Shown one piece after another: positions 25,555 to 34,180 of a stretch of DNA of 64,000 bases. The notes below the pieces were generated by a model. That model had not been told where the DNA came from, did not search any database, and saw only the letters and a list, made by a program, of their open reading frames with translations. The stretch lies in contig NZ_BMFQ01000001.1 of the NCBI RefSeq assembly GCF_014638915.1, positions 943,142 through 1,007,141 of the forward strand. The letters are read 5' to 3'. The stretch comes from Xanthomarina arctica (GTDB lineage Bacteria > Bacteroidota > Bacteroidia > Flavobacteriales > Flavobacteriaceae). A program made the position numbers and the translations under genes. Each line of letters opens with the position of its first letter. Within the stretch, counting starts at the first letter, position 1.

Positions 25555-27105
25555 TTAATGTGTTTGATGAGTAGGTTTCAACAAGTCTGTTACCGTTTTA
25601 ACAGGATTGAATGTAATTAAAGGAACTTCAACAAATACAGTATTCCAGTTTGCCATACTTCCATTCCAAAGACCTGGTAACTCTAATGCTTTTAAGTCTT
25701 TACCATTCTTAGTTTTCATGGTTATAAAGGCTGTTTTATGGTCTACAAATTTTTGTAAATCAAACTTATTCCCTTTATAATCCTTGATGCCACAAACTAA
25801 ATCTACAGGATTAAAATGCGTTGCGTTTTCTAAGATATCTTTCTGTGATTTGTCCTTTTTATTAATTTGAGCAGACTCTACTATTTGAAGAGATACTTGA
25901 CCATTTTCAGTTTTCACCCAAAAAGGCCCACCTCCTGGTTCGTCTTCGTTTTTAACCATCCCACAAATACGTATAGGTCTATTTAATTTATCTTTTAAAT
26001 AAGCTATTTGATATTCTTTAGCATATTTTTCGAACTCTGAGGAAATAACCACGTACATTTTATTAGATAAAAAGTTGCCGATTTCTACAATTTCACTTTC
26101 CGTGATATCAGAATTTTCTAACTTTTCAAGATACTGGAATGCTGTTGTTTGGATGTTGATTAAAATTCCGGCTAACATTTTTTTGTATTCACTCACCTCT
26201 TTTTCATATTTAAAAACTACTACATTATCGATGTTTTTAATGAAGATAATGTCGGCATTTAAATCGTTTAAATTAGAGAGTAAGGCGCCATGACCCGATG
26301 GTCTAAAAAGTAAACTATCATCTTCTAATCTAAAAGGTTTGTTGTCTTCGGTAACAGCAATGGTATCTGTGGATTCATTTTGGTAGGAGAATGAAATTTT
26401 GAATTGGATATTGGTTTTACGTTCAACAATAGGTTGTATCTTTTTAAACTCGTTGTCAAAAACATCCTTGTATTTTTCTGAAATTGTATAGTGTAAATTG
26501 GCTTTGTTATTAGCTGAAGCATAAAGTGCGGCTTCAAATAAATGCTCTTCGAAAGCCGTGGCAATATGTTTCTTGTATTTATGAAAAGGTAACAAACCTT
26601 TTGGGTAAAAACCATAGTTAAGCTTGTCTGAATCTAGCATGGTTTTTATAAAAATATAAAACTGTTTGTCTGCTGAAGCTTGATAATATTCTGGGTGTGA
26701 TTTTAAAATTTCATCTAAAACTATTTGATAAAAAGGTAGTTTTTCTAAACCAACAAAAAATACAGCCAATACAGCATCTTTTGTTCTATTTATATAAGCA
26801 TTCAGAGTTTCGCGCTTGGGATTATAATCTTCGAGAAAACTAAAAAACGATTTAAACATTCTAGTTGCAGCGCCAGAAGCGGGAACAAACTTTATAATAG
26901 AATACTGGTTTCTTTTAGCATCAAACAATAGGATAAACTCCTTTGTTTCTTCATCCGAAAGTTGCAGGATACCATGTTTTAAAGTTGCAGCAGATTGCAG
27001 GTTAACAAAAGGTAATTCAGTTTTAAATAACTCGATTTGCGTCGTTATTTTTTTAACGGTTATGCCCTTGGCTTCAATTTGTTTTATGTCTTTTTCTGAA
27101 AACAT
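25555..27105 (-). CDS. DUF4301 family protein
   Basis: A 516-residue cytosolic protein typical of Bacteroidota. Near residue 76 it has FVPASGAATRMFKSF, a glycine-rich loop reminiscent of nucleotidyltransferases. A second conserved part is RICGMVKNEDEPGGGPFWV and the end is MANWNTVFVEVPLITFNPVKTV. The function is unknown. Its ATG follows the kinase stop directly (TGAATG), and arfB starts one base after its stop, which argues for a single transcript. Confidence 0.85.
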   Translation of the reverse strand: MFSEKDIKQIEAKGITVKKITTQIELFKTELPFVNLQSAATLKHGILQLSDEETKEFILLFDAKRNQYSIIKFVPASGAATRMFKSFFSFLEDYNPKRETLNAYINRTKDAVLAVFFVGLEKLPFYQIVLDEILKSHPEYYQASADKQFYIFIKTMLDSDKLNYGFYPKGLLPFHKYKKHIATAFEEHLFEAALYASANNKANLHYTISEKYKDVFDNEFKKIQPIVERKTNIQFKISFSYQNESTDTIAVTEDNKPFRLEDDSLLFRPSGHGALLSNLNDLNADIIFIKNIDNVVVFKYEKEVSEYKKMLAGILINIQTTAFQYLEKLENSDITESEIVEIGNFLSNKMYVVISSEFEKYAKEYQIAYLKDKLNRPIRICGMVKNEDEPGGGPFWVKTENGQVSLQIVESAQINKKDKSQKDILENATHFNPVDLVCGIKDYKGNKFDLQKFVDHKTAFITMKTKNGKDLKALELPGLWNGSMANWNTVFVEVPLITFNPVKTVTDLLKPTHQTH

Positions 27106-27669
27106 TCAGTGATTTTTTATTAATTGATCTATGTGTTTTATGGCAGTTTCTAATCTTTTTTCAAAACTTCCATTTAGAATCACATAAGGAATTTTGTTTT
27201 TAATTAACACGTCTTGAAATGCCTTAAACATGGCTTCTCTTTCATGGGGTTTGTCGCGAATGCCATCTGGTTCCCATGGAATATCAATATTAGTTAAAAA
27301 ATAGAGATTATAGTAATTTTCAATAGCATATTTGTTTAACGCTTCGTGAGAATAGCCTTGATAATAGGCTTCGCTATAGACCTTGGTTTCTAATAAATTG
27401 GTATCACAAATTAACAAGTTATCAACATTGGTAGTAAGAGAATTCTCTAAAGCTATTTGTCCTTTGGCAATTGGCAAAACATCTTCTTTTGTCAAGATTT
27501 CGTTATTTTCTGCTTTTTGTTCAGCGTAGATTCTAGAAAATTCTGGAACCCAAAGAGTTTTATAATGTGTGGCTAATTGCTTTGATAAAACGGATTTTCC
27601 AGTGGATTCAGGACCAAAAAGAACCACTTTTAAGCAATTGCTTTCTCGTTGTTTAAGTGTTTCTTCCAT
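27106..27669 (-). CDS. NadR-like P-loop kinase (ribosylnicotinamide kinase type)
   Basis: A 187-residue P-loop kinase with Walker A GPESTGKS at residues 19-26 and the NadR-kinase motif VPEFSRIYAEQ. It resembles the C-terminal kinase domain of NadR without the adenylyltransferase or repressor domains. NadR kinases phosphorylate nicotinamide riboside. Overlap of 40 bases with the PnuC-type transporter gene suggests uptake-coupled phosphorylation of the same substrate. Because a thiamine-binding-type gene lies upstream, thiamine or another vitamin as substrate is a serious alternative. Confidence 0.8.
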   Translation of the reverse strand: MEETLKQRESNCLKVVLFGPESTGKSVLSKQLATHYKTLWVPEFSRIYAEQKAENNEILTKEDVLPIAKGQIALENSLTTNVDNLLICDTNLLETKVYSEAYYQGYSHEALNKYAIENYYNLYFLTNIDIPWEPDGIRDKPHEREAMFKAFQDVLIKNKIPYVILNGSFEKRLETAIKHIDQLIKNH

Positions 27670-28262
27670 GCGGCATATCCATAAAATGCGATTATTGTAA
27701 AACCTAAATATTGTAAACTAGTAAATGTAAATCCTTTATAAAAATATAGCGGAATTGAAATTAAATCACCTATTATCCAAAAAATCCAGTTTTCAACTTT
27801 TCGTCTGGCCATTAGCCACATCCCAACAAAAAAGATGGCTGTGGTAAGTGTATCTAAATAAGCAACCCAACTGGTCCACATATTGAAAGTGTTATAAACA
27901 ATACCTACAAATAATAGCGTTGCAAAAAAGATCCAGATGCTCGTAATTTTTTCCTTTTTAGTTGTAAATGAAATAGGAGTGACGTGAGTAGCATCTACTT
28001 TTCTTGTCCAAATATACCAACCATAAACACTCATGATAAAATAATAGGCATTAATCATCATATCGCCCAATAATTCCCATTTTAAAAGTAGGTACACAAA
28101 AATACTGGTGCTTATAATTCCTGTTGGAAAGACCAAAATGTTGTTTTGTTTGGAAAACCAGACAGATAAAAACCCAAAAATTACGGCAATAATTTCTAGA
28201 GAAATATCTAAAGTTTGATAACCCGCATATTGCTCAAAAAAGAAGTTAAAAATTTGGTTCAT
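27630..28262 (-). CDS. PnuC/PnuT-family vitamin transporter
   Basis: A membrane protein of about 210 residues with seven hydrophobic segments and the PnuC family features: MSVYGWYIW in the middle, and NWIFWIIGDLISIPLYFYKG followed by a closing helix with YGYAAWKK. PnuC members import nicotinamide riboside; PnuT relatives import thiamine. The sequence alone does not separate the two for me. I use the ATG at 28262; another in frame lies at 28268. It overlaps the genes on both sides. Confidence 0.85.
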   Translation of the reverse strand: MNQIFNFFFEQYAGYQTLDISLEIIAVIFGFLSVWFSKQNNILVFPTGIISTSIFVYLLLKWELLGDMMINAYYFIMSVYGWYIWTRKVDATHVTPISFTTKKEKITSIWIFFATLLFVGIVYNTFNMWTSWVAYLDTLTTAIFFVGMWLMARRKVENWIFWIIGDLISIPLYFYKGFTFTSLQYLGFTIIAFYGYAAWKKHLNNEKAIA

Positions 28263-28506
28263 AGTCACTTCTATCAGTTTTTACAACCTTCATGGTTAAA
28301 ACACATATTTTTTGCTCTTCAAAAGATTTATGTATCTGCCCTGTTAAAAATGGCATCAATTCATGATATTCACCAAATATCTGCGTGCTCAAGGGGTTTT
28401 CTAAAACCGTGAATTTGGAATCCCTTAAGGATTTTATAAAGTTAATAACATGAATTTCGTAATCGTCTTGTAAAGGCGATAAGGTTAAGTCTACTGATAT
28501 TTTCAT
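28246..28506 (-). CDS. MTH1187/YkoF-type thiamine-binding domain protein
   Basis: A small 86-residue alpha-beta protein with the pattern of the MTH1187 family: a first strand SVDLTLSPL, a helix, then NPLSTQIFGEYHELM and a last strand ICVLTMKVVKTDR. Members of this fold (YkoF, MTH1187) bind thiamine or its HMP moiety in the cytoplasm. It overlaps the PnuC-type transporter gene by about 20 bases and may escort its substrate. The family call is by remembered motif and moderately sure. Confidence 0.65.
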   Translation of the reverse strand: MKISVDLTLSPLQDDYEIHVINFIKSLRDSKFTVLENPLSTQIFGEYHELMPFLTGQIHKSFEEQKICVLTMKVVKTDRSDYEPNF

Positions 28507-28521
28507 TGTGTATATTTTTAT

Positions 28522-28546
28522 TCATTCCCACAAAGATGGGAATCTC
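28522..28546. repeat. Small ATTCCCA hairpin of the dispersed GGAATCTC type
   Basis: ATTCCCA (28524-28530) pairs with TGGGAAT (28537-28543) and is followed by CTCC. The pattern resembles the frequent flavobacterial intergenic repeat ending in GGAATCTC. It lies between the GGGP synthase and thiamine-binding genes. Confidence 0.55.
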
Positions 28547-28565
28547 CTACTTAATTTGAGCACTC

Positions 28566-29294
28566 TTATAATTTTTTTAATTCTTTGAAAAAAGTTTCGT
28601 CATCTTCAAAAGCAGTTCCAATAACTACTAAATCTGCACCAGATTCATAAACTTCCCTTAATTGTTTTTTAGTTTTTATGCCACCTCCAACAATTAAAGG
28701 AATCCTTATTTCGTTTTTAACTTTATTAATTATATCTGAAGGAATGGGTTGCAAAGCACCACTTCCCGCTTCTAGATAAATTAATTTCATACCTAATAAT
28801 TCTCCAGCTTTTGAAGTATCTATTATTTCTTGAAAATGTTCTATTAATAAAGGCTCAGTGTTTGTTACTCTTTGAACCGCAGTTTCTTTACCGTTTTCAA
28901 TCAACAAGTAGCCTGTTGGAATAATTTCCAAATCAGTATCTCTTAATTTTGAAACAGAAGCTACTTGTTTTCCTATTAAATAGTCTGGATTTCTTCCGGA
29001 AATCAAAGATAAAAACAGCAAGCCATCAGCCTGATCTGTAATTTGAGACACATCGCCAGGAAATATAATGATTGGTAATTTCGTGTGTATTTTTAATTCG
29101 GAAACTAGTTTTTCTGTGGCAAATTCTTCAACGGTACTTCCTCCAACAAAAATATGAGTAGCTATGGATTTATTAACCTTAACGATAAAATTAGACAACC
29201 CTTCTAGCTTCATTTTATCAGGATCGATTAAAACGGCTAAAAGTCTTTCACCTTTAGAAATGGATTGTAATATGTTATTATATATGTTTTTCAT
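28566..29294 (-). CDS. Geranylgeranylglyceryl/heptaprenylglyceryl phosphate synthase family
   Basis: A TIM-barrel enzyme of 242 residues. LAVLIDPDKM at the N-terminus carries the Mg/substrate Asp. GDVSQITDQADGLLFLSLIS, YLEAGSGA and the phosphate-binding VGGGIKTKKQL and DLVVIGTAFE are all typical. The family joins a polyprenyl diphosphate to glycerol-1-phosphate. Bacteroidota carry it widely, although the ether-lipid product in bacteria is unsettled. It lies 61 bases behind the phosphopantetheinyl transferase gene. Confidence 0.92.
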   Translation of the reverse strand: MKNIYNNILQSISKGERLLAVLIDPDKMKLEGLSNFIVKVNKSIATHIFVGGSTVEEFATEKLVSELKIHTKLPIIIFPGDVSQITDQADGLLFLSLISGRNPDYLIGKQVASVSKLRDTDLEIIPTGYLLIENGKETAVQRVTNTEPLLIEHFQEIIDTSKAGELLGMKLIYLEAGSGALQPIPSDIINKVKNEIRIPLIVGGGIKTKKQLREVYESGADLVVIGTAFEDDETFFKELKKL

Positions 29295-29355
29295 TTGAAA
29301 TAACCTGTTTGTAGACTGGTAGGTTTACAAATGTTTTTATATCTATTTTCTTTTT

Positions 29356-29985
29356 TTAGGCTGGCAGGGCATAAGCGCAGGTAAAGCCTTCAAATTCGAA
29401 AAACTGAGTTTGAAACCTGTGTTTTTTGTTTTCGTAATCTATCCAAGCAACGGTAGAGCCTTCTTTAATTGTAAACGGAATAACTAAAGTGTTTTGTAAA
29501 AAACTCAACCCTGGCGTTGCAAAAAGCTTGTATAAAGATTCTTTGATACACCAAATAACCGTTAATCTATTGATGTAATCAGGTTCATTTTCTTTTAGAT
29601 ATTGAAATTCATATTCCATGAATTTATGTGCTATTACGCCTATTTTTTCACGTTGTTTTTCAATATCTATACCTACTTTAAAATCACTAACTACAACCGC
29701 AGAAAATGTAAAAGAATGTGTAATAGAAATATGTTTTCCGTCCTTTAAATGGGGCTTTCCATTGTCATCATAAAACAAATCGGTATCTGTATAACCAAAT
29801 GTTGAAAGCAAGTGTCTTACACTTAAAAAACCTCGTTGGTGCAGTTCACTTTTCATTCCTAAAACCCGTTTTAAATTTTCAGGTTTTAAGCTAACTGCTT
29901 GAAATAAATCGTTATAAGACTCTGTAATCTTCCAGATTTTAACAGTAGTTTGTGAGTTAGGCTGAAGTGTTTTATAAAGAGGCAT
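29356..29985 (-). CDS. 4'-phosphopantetheinyl transferase superfamily protein
   Basis: A 209-residue Sfp-type transferase that would load carrier proteins with the phosphopantetheine arm of CoA. Magnesium-binding VGIDIE supplies Asp107 and Glu109, and WCIKES supplies Lys148 and Glu149. The N-terminal pseudo-repeat contains the family ISITHSF segment. No carrier protein or PKS/NRPS gene lies in the window, so the partner is unknown; AcpS may be encoded elsewhere. It is divergent from ahcY. Confidence 0.88.
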   Translation of the reverse strand: MPLYKTLQPNSQTTVKIWKITESYNDLFQAVSLKPENLKRVLGMKSELHQRGFLSVRHLLSTFGYTDTDLFYDDNGKPHLKDGKHISITHSFTFSAVVVSDFKVGIDIEKQREKIGVIAHKFMEYEFQYLKENEPDYINRLTVIWCIKESLYKLFATPGLSFLQNTLVIPFTIKEGSTVAWIDYENKKHRFQTQFFEFEGFTCAYALPA

Positions 29986-30008
29986 TTAATTTTCTAAAAG
30001 TTATTAGT

Positions 30009-30016
30009 TATCTTTG
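30009..30016 (+). promoter_or_regulatory. Possible -7 box upstream of ahcY
   Basis: TATCTTTG matches TAnnTTTG, about 100 bases before the chosen ahcY ATG. A TTG at -33 is missing, so it is tentative. Confidence 0.35.
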
Positions 30017-30115
30017 CATGGCGTTAGGCAAATTTGCAAATATTGTTAAGCGAATTTAACTATTTAAGTTTTAATGCCAAAGAGACTGCATTTAATAATA
30101 AAAGAAAGTAGATAT

Positions 30116-31432
30116 ATGAGTACGAAAACCATTCCATTTGTAGCTAATAAAGTGAAAGATATTACACTTGCGGCTTGGGGACGAAAAGAAATAGAATTAG
30201 CCGAAGCAGAGATGCCAGGCTTAATGAGTCTTCGTGAAGAATACAAAAACTCACAACCATTAAAAGGAGCAAGAATTGCAGGATGTTTGCATATGACTAT
30301 TCAAACGGCTGTTTTAATTGAAACACTTCAAGCTTTAGGAGCTGAAGTTACTTGGAGTTCTTGTAATATTTTCTCAACTCAAGATCAGGCAGCGGCTGCA
30401 ATTGCCGATGCTGGAACTGCTGTTTATGCATGGAAAGACATGACAGAAGAAGAGTTTGATTGGTGTATTGAGCAAACTTTATTTTTTGGAGAAGATAGAA
30501 AACCATTAAATATGATTCTTGACGATGGTGGTGATTTAACCAATATGGTTTTAGATAAATACCCAGAGCTTGCTGCTGGAATAAATGGTTTATCTGAAGA
30601 AACTACTACAGGAGTTCACAGACTTTACGAACGTGTAAAAGCAGGTACATTACCAATGCCAGCAATTAACGTAAACGATAGTGTTACAAAATCTAAATTC
30701 GATAACAAATATGGTTGTAGAGAAAGTGCAGTAGATGCTGTGCGTCGTGCAACAGATATTATGATGGCTGGGAAACGAGTTGTTGTTTGTGGTTATGGAG
30801 ATGTAGGTAAAGGAACAGCGGCTTCTTTTAAAGGTGCTGGAAGCATTGTTACAGTAACAGAAATCGATCCAATTTGTGCTTTACAAGCGGCTATGGATGG
30901 GTTTGAAGTTAAAAAATTAGAAACGGTTGTTGCTAATGCTGATATAGTTATTACAACAACTGGAAATAAAGATATCGTTCAAGGGCGTCATTTTGAAGCT
31001 ATGAAAGATAAAACGATTGTTTGTAATATTGGACATTTCGATAATGAAATTGACATGGCTTGGTTAAACAAAAACCATGGTCATACTAAAAACACCATTA
31101 AACCTCAAGTGGATAAATATACCATTGATGGGAAAGATGTGATTTTATTAGCTCAAGGTCGTTTAGTGAATTTAGGTTGTGCAACAGGACATCCTAGTTT
31201 TGTAATGTCTAACTCGTTTACAAACCAAACTTTGGCTCAAATTGAACTTTGGACTAACAAGGATGCTTACGAAAATGACGTTTACATGTTACCTAAACAC
31301 TTAGATGAGAAAGTAGCTCAATTGCACTTAGCTAAAATAGGTGTAGAGTTAACAGAACTTCGTGAAGATCAAGCTAAATATATTGGAGTAGAAGTAGAAG
31401 GGCCTTATAAACCTGAATATTATAGATATTAA
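30116..31432 (+). CDS. ahcY: Adenosylhomocysteinase
   Basis: It hydrolyses S-adenosylhomocysteine reversibly to adenosine and homocysteine, clearing the product of methyltransferases. The 438-residue protein has [24 protein letters not shown], and the NAD+ loop [10 protein letters not shown]. The C-terminal conserved [13 protein letters not shown] and the end PDYYRY-like KPEYYRY are present. I start at 30116 (MSTKTIPF) because the family begins close to this point; an ATG at 30074 would add 14 atypical residues. Confidence 0.95.
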   Translation: MSTKTIPFVANKVKDITLAAWGRKEIELAEAEMPGLMSLREEYKNSQPLKGARIAGCLHMTIQTAVLIETLQALGAEVTWSSCNIFSTQDQAAAAIADAGTAVYAWKDMTEEEFDWCIEQTLFFGEDRKPLNMILDDGGDLTNMVLDKYPELAAGINGLSEETTTGVHRLYERVKAGTLPMPAINVNDSVTKSKFDNKYGCRESAVDAVRRATDIMMAGKRVVVCGYGDVGKGTAASFKGAGSIVTVTEIDPICALQAAMDGFEVKKLETVVANADIVITTTGNKDIVQGRHFEAMKDKTIVCNIGHFDNEIDMAWLNKNHGHTKNTIKPQVDKYTIDGKDVILLAQGRLVNLGCATGHPSFVMSNSFTNQTLAQIELWTNKDAYENDVYMLPKHLDEKVAQLHLAKIGVELTELREDQAKYIGVEVEGPYKPEYYRY

Positions 31433-31433
31433 T

Positions 31434-31462
31434 TGTCATTCTGGGCGAAAGCGAAGAATCTC
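31434..31462. repeat. Dispersed GAAGAATCTC repeat, copy 3
   Basis: TGTCATTCTGGGCGAAAGCG followed by AAGAATCTC lies just beyond the ahcY stop. It is a shortened relative of the other copies. Confidence 0.6.
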
Positions 31463-31474
31463 AAAATAAATACG

Positions 31475-31508
31475 AAATCCCAAGCAGTCATGTTTGGGAT
31501 TTTTTTTT
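31475..31508 (+). terminator. Terminator of ahcY
   Basis: AAATCCCAA (31475-31483) pairs with TTGGGATTT (31494-31502), followed by a T-run. The remainder of the spacer to 31712 holds a CTGCC/GGCAG palindrome (about 31512-31525) and an AACCCT/AGGGGTT hairpin (about 31618-31634), but no gene. Confidence 0.85.
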
Positions 31509-31712
31509 GGCGCCTGCCTGTCGGCAGATAGGTTAACACAAAGGTCAGGCTTTACGCAGTCGCTTTTTTGTGTTGTATACCTGCAACAACACTAAAAGAG
31601 GTTCAATAAATGCTTCAAACCCTAAGGGGTTTTAATTAGCATTAGATGTTTTTTAAACACAAGTTCATTTTGTATAGGAATAGTTTATCTTCCAACTTTA
31701 AAATATTTAATT

Positions 31713-32174
31713 ATGAATTCGGAAAAATTAGACCTTTTAATTGATTCTTTAGAAAAGCAGATAGGGTATCAAGAAATTTCAAATCCAAATATTTCTAAAG
31801 CAAATATTGGCTGGCATATAGATCATAGTTTTAAGGTTCTCAATCAGGTTATTCTAACACTTCAAGCTTCAGATCCTGCCTTATATAAAAATAATTTCAG
31901 CTTTTTAGGAAAAATATTCTTTACACTTGGCTTCTTTCCTCGCGGTAAAGCAAAAGCGCCTAAATATGTAAGACCTCCTGAAACGATTTCAAAAGAAGAC
32001 CTTCTAAATCAAATGAAAGAAGTAAGAGAAGGGATTATTACCATACCAAATTTAGATAAGAATGCTTTTTTTAAACACCCTATGTTTGGTAATATTAATA
32101 CAACAAGAGTTTATCGTTTTCTAGAACTACATACCAGTCATCATTTAAAGATTATTAAAGAGATTAAGGCATAA
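31713..32174 (+). CDS. DinB-like DUF1569 protein
   Basis: A 153-residue four-helix protein of the DinB/YfiT superfamily, DUF1569 branch. Potential metal-binding histidines are in IGWHIDHSF (His35, His38) and ELHTSHHLKI (His140, His143/144). KAPKYVRPPETI in the middle is typical of DUF1569. The superfamily includes metal-dependent thiol transferases and hydrolases; the reaction here is unknown. It is a single gene ending in a bidirectional terminator. Confidence 0.82.
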   Translation: MNSEKLDLLIDSLEKQIGYQEISNPNISKANIGWHIDHSFKVLNQVILTLQASDPALYKNNFSFLGKIFFTLGFFPRGKAKAPKYVRPPETISKEDLLNQMKEVREGIITIPNLDKNAFFKHPMFGNINTTRVYRFLELHTSHHLKIIKEIKA

Positions 32175-32208
32175 AAAAATCCCTTTCAATTTCTTGAAAG
32201 GGATTTTT
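32175..32208. terminator. Bidirectional terminator
   Basis: AAAAATCCCTTTCAA (32175-32189) pairs with TTGAAAGGGATTTTT (32194-32208) across a four-base loop, between convergent genes. Confidence 0.92.
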
Positions 32209-32218
32209 AACCGTTCTT

Positions 32219-32557
32219 TTATTTCTGTTTTCTAAATAAATAACTTAACCAGATTGGGTTGTTACCTTCAATCATGGCTTTTCTATCAACAAATTCCCAA
32301 TTATTTTCATTCATATAATTAAGTAATTCTGAAGTGCTATCTAGATTTTCAATGGCTTTAATAGTAATCGTTTTTCCGTCGAGTGATTTCTGATTATTGA
32401 CCTCAATGCGCTTAACTTTTCCACTGTTATCCATCTTCTGAAAAACAATGACTTCTAAATAATCATATTTGGTTATCTCTTGTGCATTAGCTGTATTAAT
32501 TGAAAACAGGAGGATAGCAACTAGTAAAAATGCTGTTTTTATTTTTTTCATATTCAT
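32219..32557 (-). CDS. Small secreted protein of unknown function
   Basis: A 112-residue protein with a clear signal peptide ending NTANA-Q at about residue 25, followed by an 87-residue alpha/beta domain (YDYLEVIVFQK, RIEVNNQKS, NNWEFVDR, WLSYLFRK). It is probably periplasmic. I do not recognise a family; similar small proteins with the ELLNYMNENNWEFV-type motif occur in flavobacteria. Confidence 0.7.
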   Translation of the reverse strand: MNMKKIKTAFLLVAILLFSINTANAQEITKYDYLEVIVFQKMDNSGKVKRIEVNNQKSLDGKTITIKAIENLDSTSELLNYMNENNWEFVDRKAMIEGNNPIWLSYLFRKQK

Positions 32558-32596
32558 TATATTATTGAATAATAAATTTACAATTTAATTTTAAAT

Positions 32597-32631
32597 AAAA
32601 AAACCTTTCTGTTTCCAGAAAGGTTTTTTTT
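32597..32631 (-). terminator. Terminator of the rplU-rpmA operon
   Basis: AAACCTTTCTG (32601-32611) pairs with CAGAAAGGTTT (32616-32626). A-tract and T-tract flank it. It follows the rpmA stop on the minus strand. Confidence 0.88.
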
Positions 32632-32652
32632 ATAGATTTAAAAATCTGTTTA

Positions 32653-32913
32653 TTAAGCCTCAAAAGGCTCAATAGAAACATAAGATTTATTATCTTTTTT
32701 CTTAGTGAATTTTACTAATCCATCTACCCTTGCGTGTAACGTATGATCTTTTGAAGAATATACATTTTCACCTGGATGATGAGTATTCCCTCTTTGTCTA
32801 ACGATAATGTTACCAGCTATTGCAGCTTGACCACCAAATATCTTTACACCTAAACGTTTCGATTCTGATTCTCTACCGTTTTTAGAACTACCGACTCCTT
32901 TTTTGTGTGCCAT
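32653..32913 (-). CDS. rpmA: 50S ribosomal protein L27
   Basis: An 86-residue L27, beginning [16 protein letters not shown] and containing [16 protein letters not shown] and HTLHARVDG. Its N-terminal tail reaches towards the peptidyl-transferase centre. It starts with Ala after Met without a cleavable leader as in Firmicutes. Co-transcribed with rplU 42 bases upstream. Confidence 0.96.
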   Translation of the reverse strand: MAHKKGVGSSKNGRESESKRLGVKIFGGQAAIAGNIIVRQRGNTHHPGENVYSSKDHTLHARVDGLVKFTKKKDNKSYVSIEPFEA

Positions 32914-32955
32914 TGTCTTAAGGTTTTATATTATTAATATTAAATGAAACGAAAA

Positions 32956-33627
32956 TTACTTTTCAATTCCACCGTCTAATTTGTCTTGTAAATCTTTTAA
33001 TTCATCCCATTTGCCTTCAGCAGCTAATTTAGCTTGTTTTGGCCAAGTATCAGTAACTATATGAGCTAGTCTTGAACTTGCATCAGTTAGAATAGTACTT
33101 AATTCTTCAGGATTTGCTTTTGCTATTTTAGCAAAAGTATCGAAACCTGCACTTACTAAAGCCTCAGCAGCTTTAGGTCCAGCACCTTCAATTTTCTTTA
33201 AATCATCTGCTTTTGCAGTTGATTTCTTAGCAGTTTCCTTTTTTGGAGCAGCCGCTTTAGGTTCTGCTTTTTTAGCAGGAGTAGCTTTTTCAGCTTTAGC
33301 AGCTGGTTTTGCTCCTGAAGCAACGATGCTTTCAATTAAGATTTCTGTTAAAGATTGTCTGTGTCCGTTTTTTACACGGTAACCTTTACGTCTTTTCTTT
33401 TTGAAAACGATTACTTTATCACCTTTAAGGTGCTTTAAAACTTTGGCTCCTACTTGAGCTCCGTTTATAGCTGGGGCGCCTAAAGTTACTTTGTCTCCAT
33501 CAGCTAAAAGAAGTACATTGTCAAATGACACTTGCTTACCTTCTTCTATTGCTAAACGATTAACAAAGACTTTTTGGTCTTTTTCAACTTTGAATTGATG
33601 CCCTGCTATCTCTACAATTGCGTACAT
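32956..33627 (-). CDS. rplU: 50S ribosomal protein L21 with C-terminal helix-hairpin-helix extension
   Basis: Residues 1-~102 are a normal L21 (MYAIVEIAGHQFKVEKDQ, VIVFKKKRRKGYRVKNGHRQ). Then follows an Ala/Lys/Pro-rich linker (about 105-145) and a helical domain of ~75 residues containing LKKIEGAGPKAAEALVSAGF, a helix-hairpin-helix-like motif. Total length is 223 residues, twice the standard L21. Long forms are known in Bacteroidota; the role of the tail is unknown. It begins the rplU-rpmA operon behind a consensus promoter. Confidence 0.93.
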   Translation of the reverse strand: MYAIVEIAGHQFKVEKDQKVFVNRLAIEEGKQVSFDNVLLLADGDKVTLGAPAINGAQVGAKVLKHLKGDKVIVFKKKRRKGYRVKNGHRQSLTEILIESIVASGAKPAAKAEKATPAKKAEPKAAAPKKETAKKSTAKADDLKKIEGAGPKAAEALVSAGFDTFAKIAKANPEELSTILTDASSRLAHIVTDTWPKQAKLAAEGKWDELKDLQDKLDGGIEK

Positions 33628-33667
33628 AGCGTAACGTTTATTTATTAATATGATTAAAATATATCTG

Positions 33668-33687
33668 CTTGCCTATAGGAAAGCGGG
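33668..33687 (-). other. Hairpin in the rplU leader
   Basis: In the predicted leader, GCTTTCCTATAGGCAAGC forms a stem (GCTT/AAGC and CCTA/TAGG) interrupted by one mismatch. It starts directly after the promoter and could stabilise or regulate the ribosomal-protein message. Confidence 0.45.
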
Positions 33688-33689
33688 TG

Positions 33690-33719
33690 CAAATATACTG
33701 CTAATTAATTAAATTACAA
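33690..33719 (-). promoter_or_regulatory. Consensus promoter of rplU-rpmA
   Basis: On the minus strand, TTG (33719-33717), a 19-base spacer and TATATTTG (33697-33690) match the Bacteroidota consensus exactly. The leader to the rplU start is about 60 bases long. Confidence 0.8.
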
Positions 33720-33724
33720 ACGTT

Positions 33725-34180
33725 TTAATTGTTTTGAGGCACATTTTTACTGTTTTTAAAAATTTGCATGAAAGTTAAGGTGAGAATAGTCGTTGAGGAT
33801 AGTCCTTCTATTAAAATAATGAAAATTAATATGCCTCCGCCATGATTGTAATCGTAAAACCATTCTTTTAGCAAAGTGTTCATAAATTCTACATCCAAAT
33901 GGAAAAAATAGATGGCCATAAATATGGCAAATACAAAAGTAGCAAGAAAGCCAGTTAGTAAACCCGTTTTAAACCCATTAATATAAGTAAAAGTCGTCCC
34001 AGATATTAGTTTATATTGTTTTAGGACAGAGTAAATTCCAAAAGCCATAATGACTCCATTAAATAATCTTAAAAAGGGATTGGTATGCCATCCTAAAATT
34101 TTTAATATTACAAAATATATTATTAATGATATGGCTGTTAGTAACCCATATTTTATGGAAATTTTTGCTGAAGCATTCAT
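33725..34180 (-). CDS. DUF4199 membrane protein
   Basis: A 151-residue protein with four hydrophobic helices and the DUF4199 layout: SIKYGLLTAI at the start, GTTFTYINGFKTGLLTGFLATF in the centre (residues ~62-83), and a hydrophobic last helix with IILIEGLSSTTIL. The function is unknown. Its 3' end lies only six bases from the rplU -33 element. Confidence 0.82.
   Translation of the reverse strand: MNASAKISIKYGLLTAISLIIYFVILKILGWHTNPFLRLFNGVIMAFGIYSVLKQYKLISGTTFTYINGFKTGLLTGFLATFVFAIFMAIYFFHLDVEFMNTLLKEWFYDYNHGGGILIFIILIEGLSSTTILTLTFMQIFKNSKNVPQNN

Noticed and set aside
25555-27105. DUF4301 considered as a thiamine nucleotidyltransferase
   Set aside because: Only a short glycine-rich loop suggests nucleotide binding; there is no motif specific enough to name a reaction.
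31509-31712. Small RNA or gene in the ahcY-DUF1569 spacer
   Set aside because: Only short palindromes are seen; there is no promoter plus terminator pair and no convincing reading frame.
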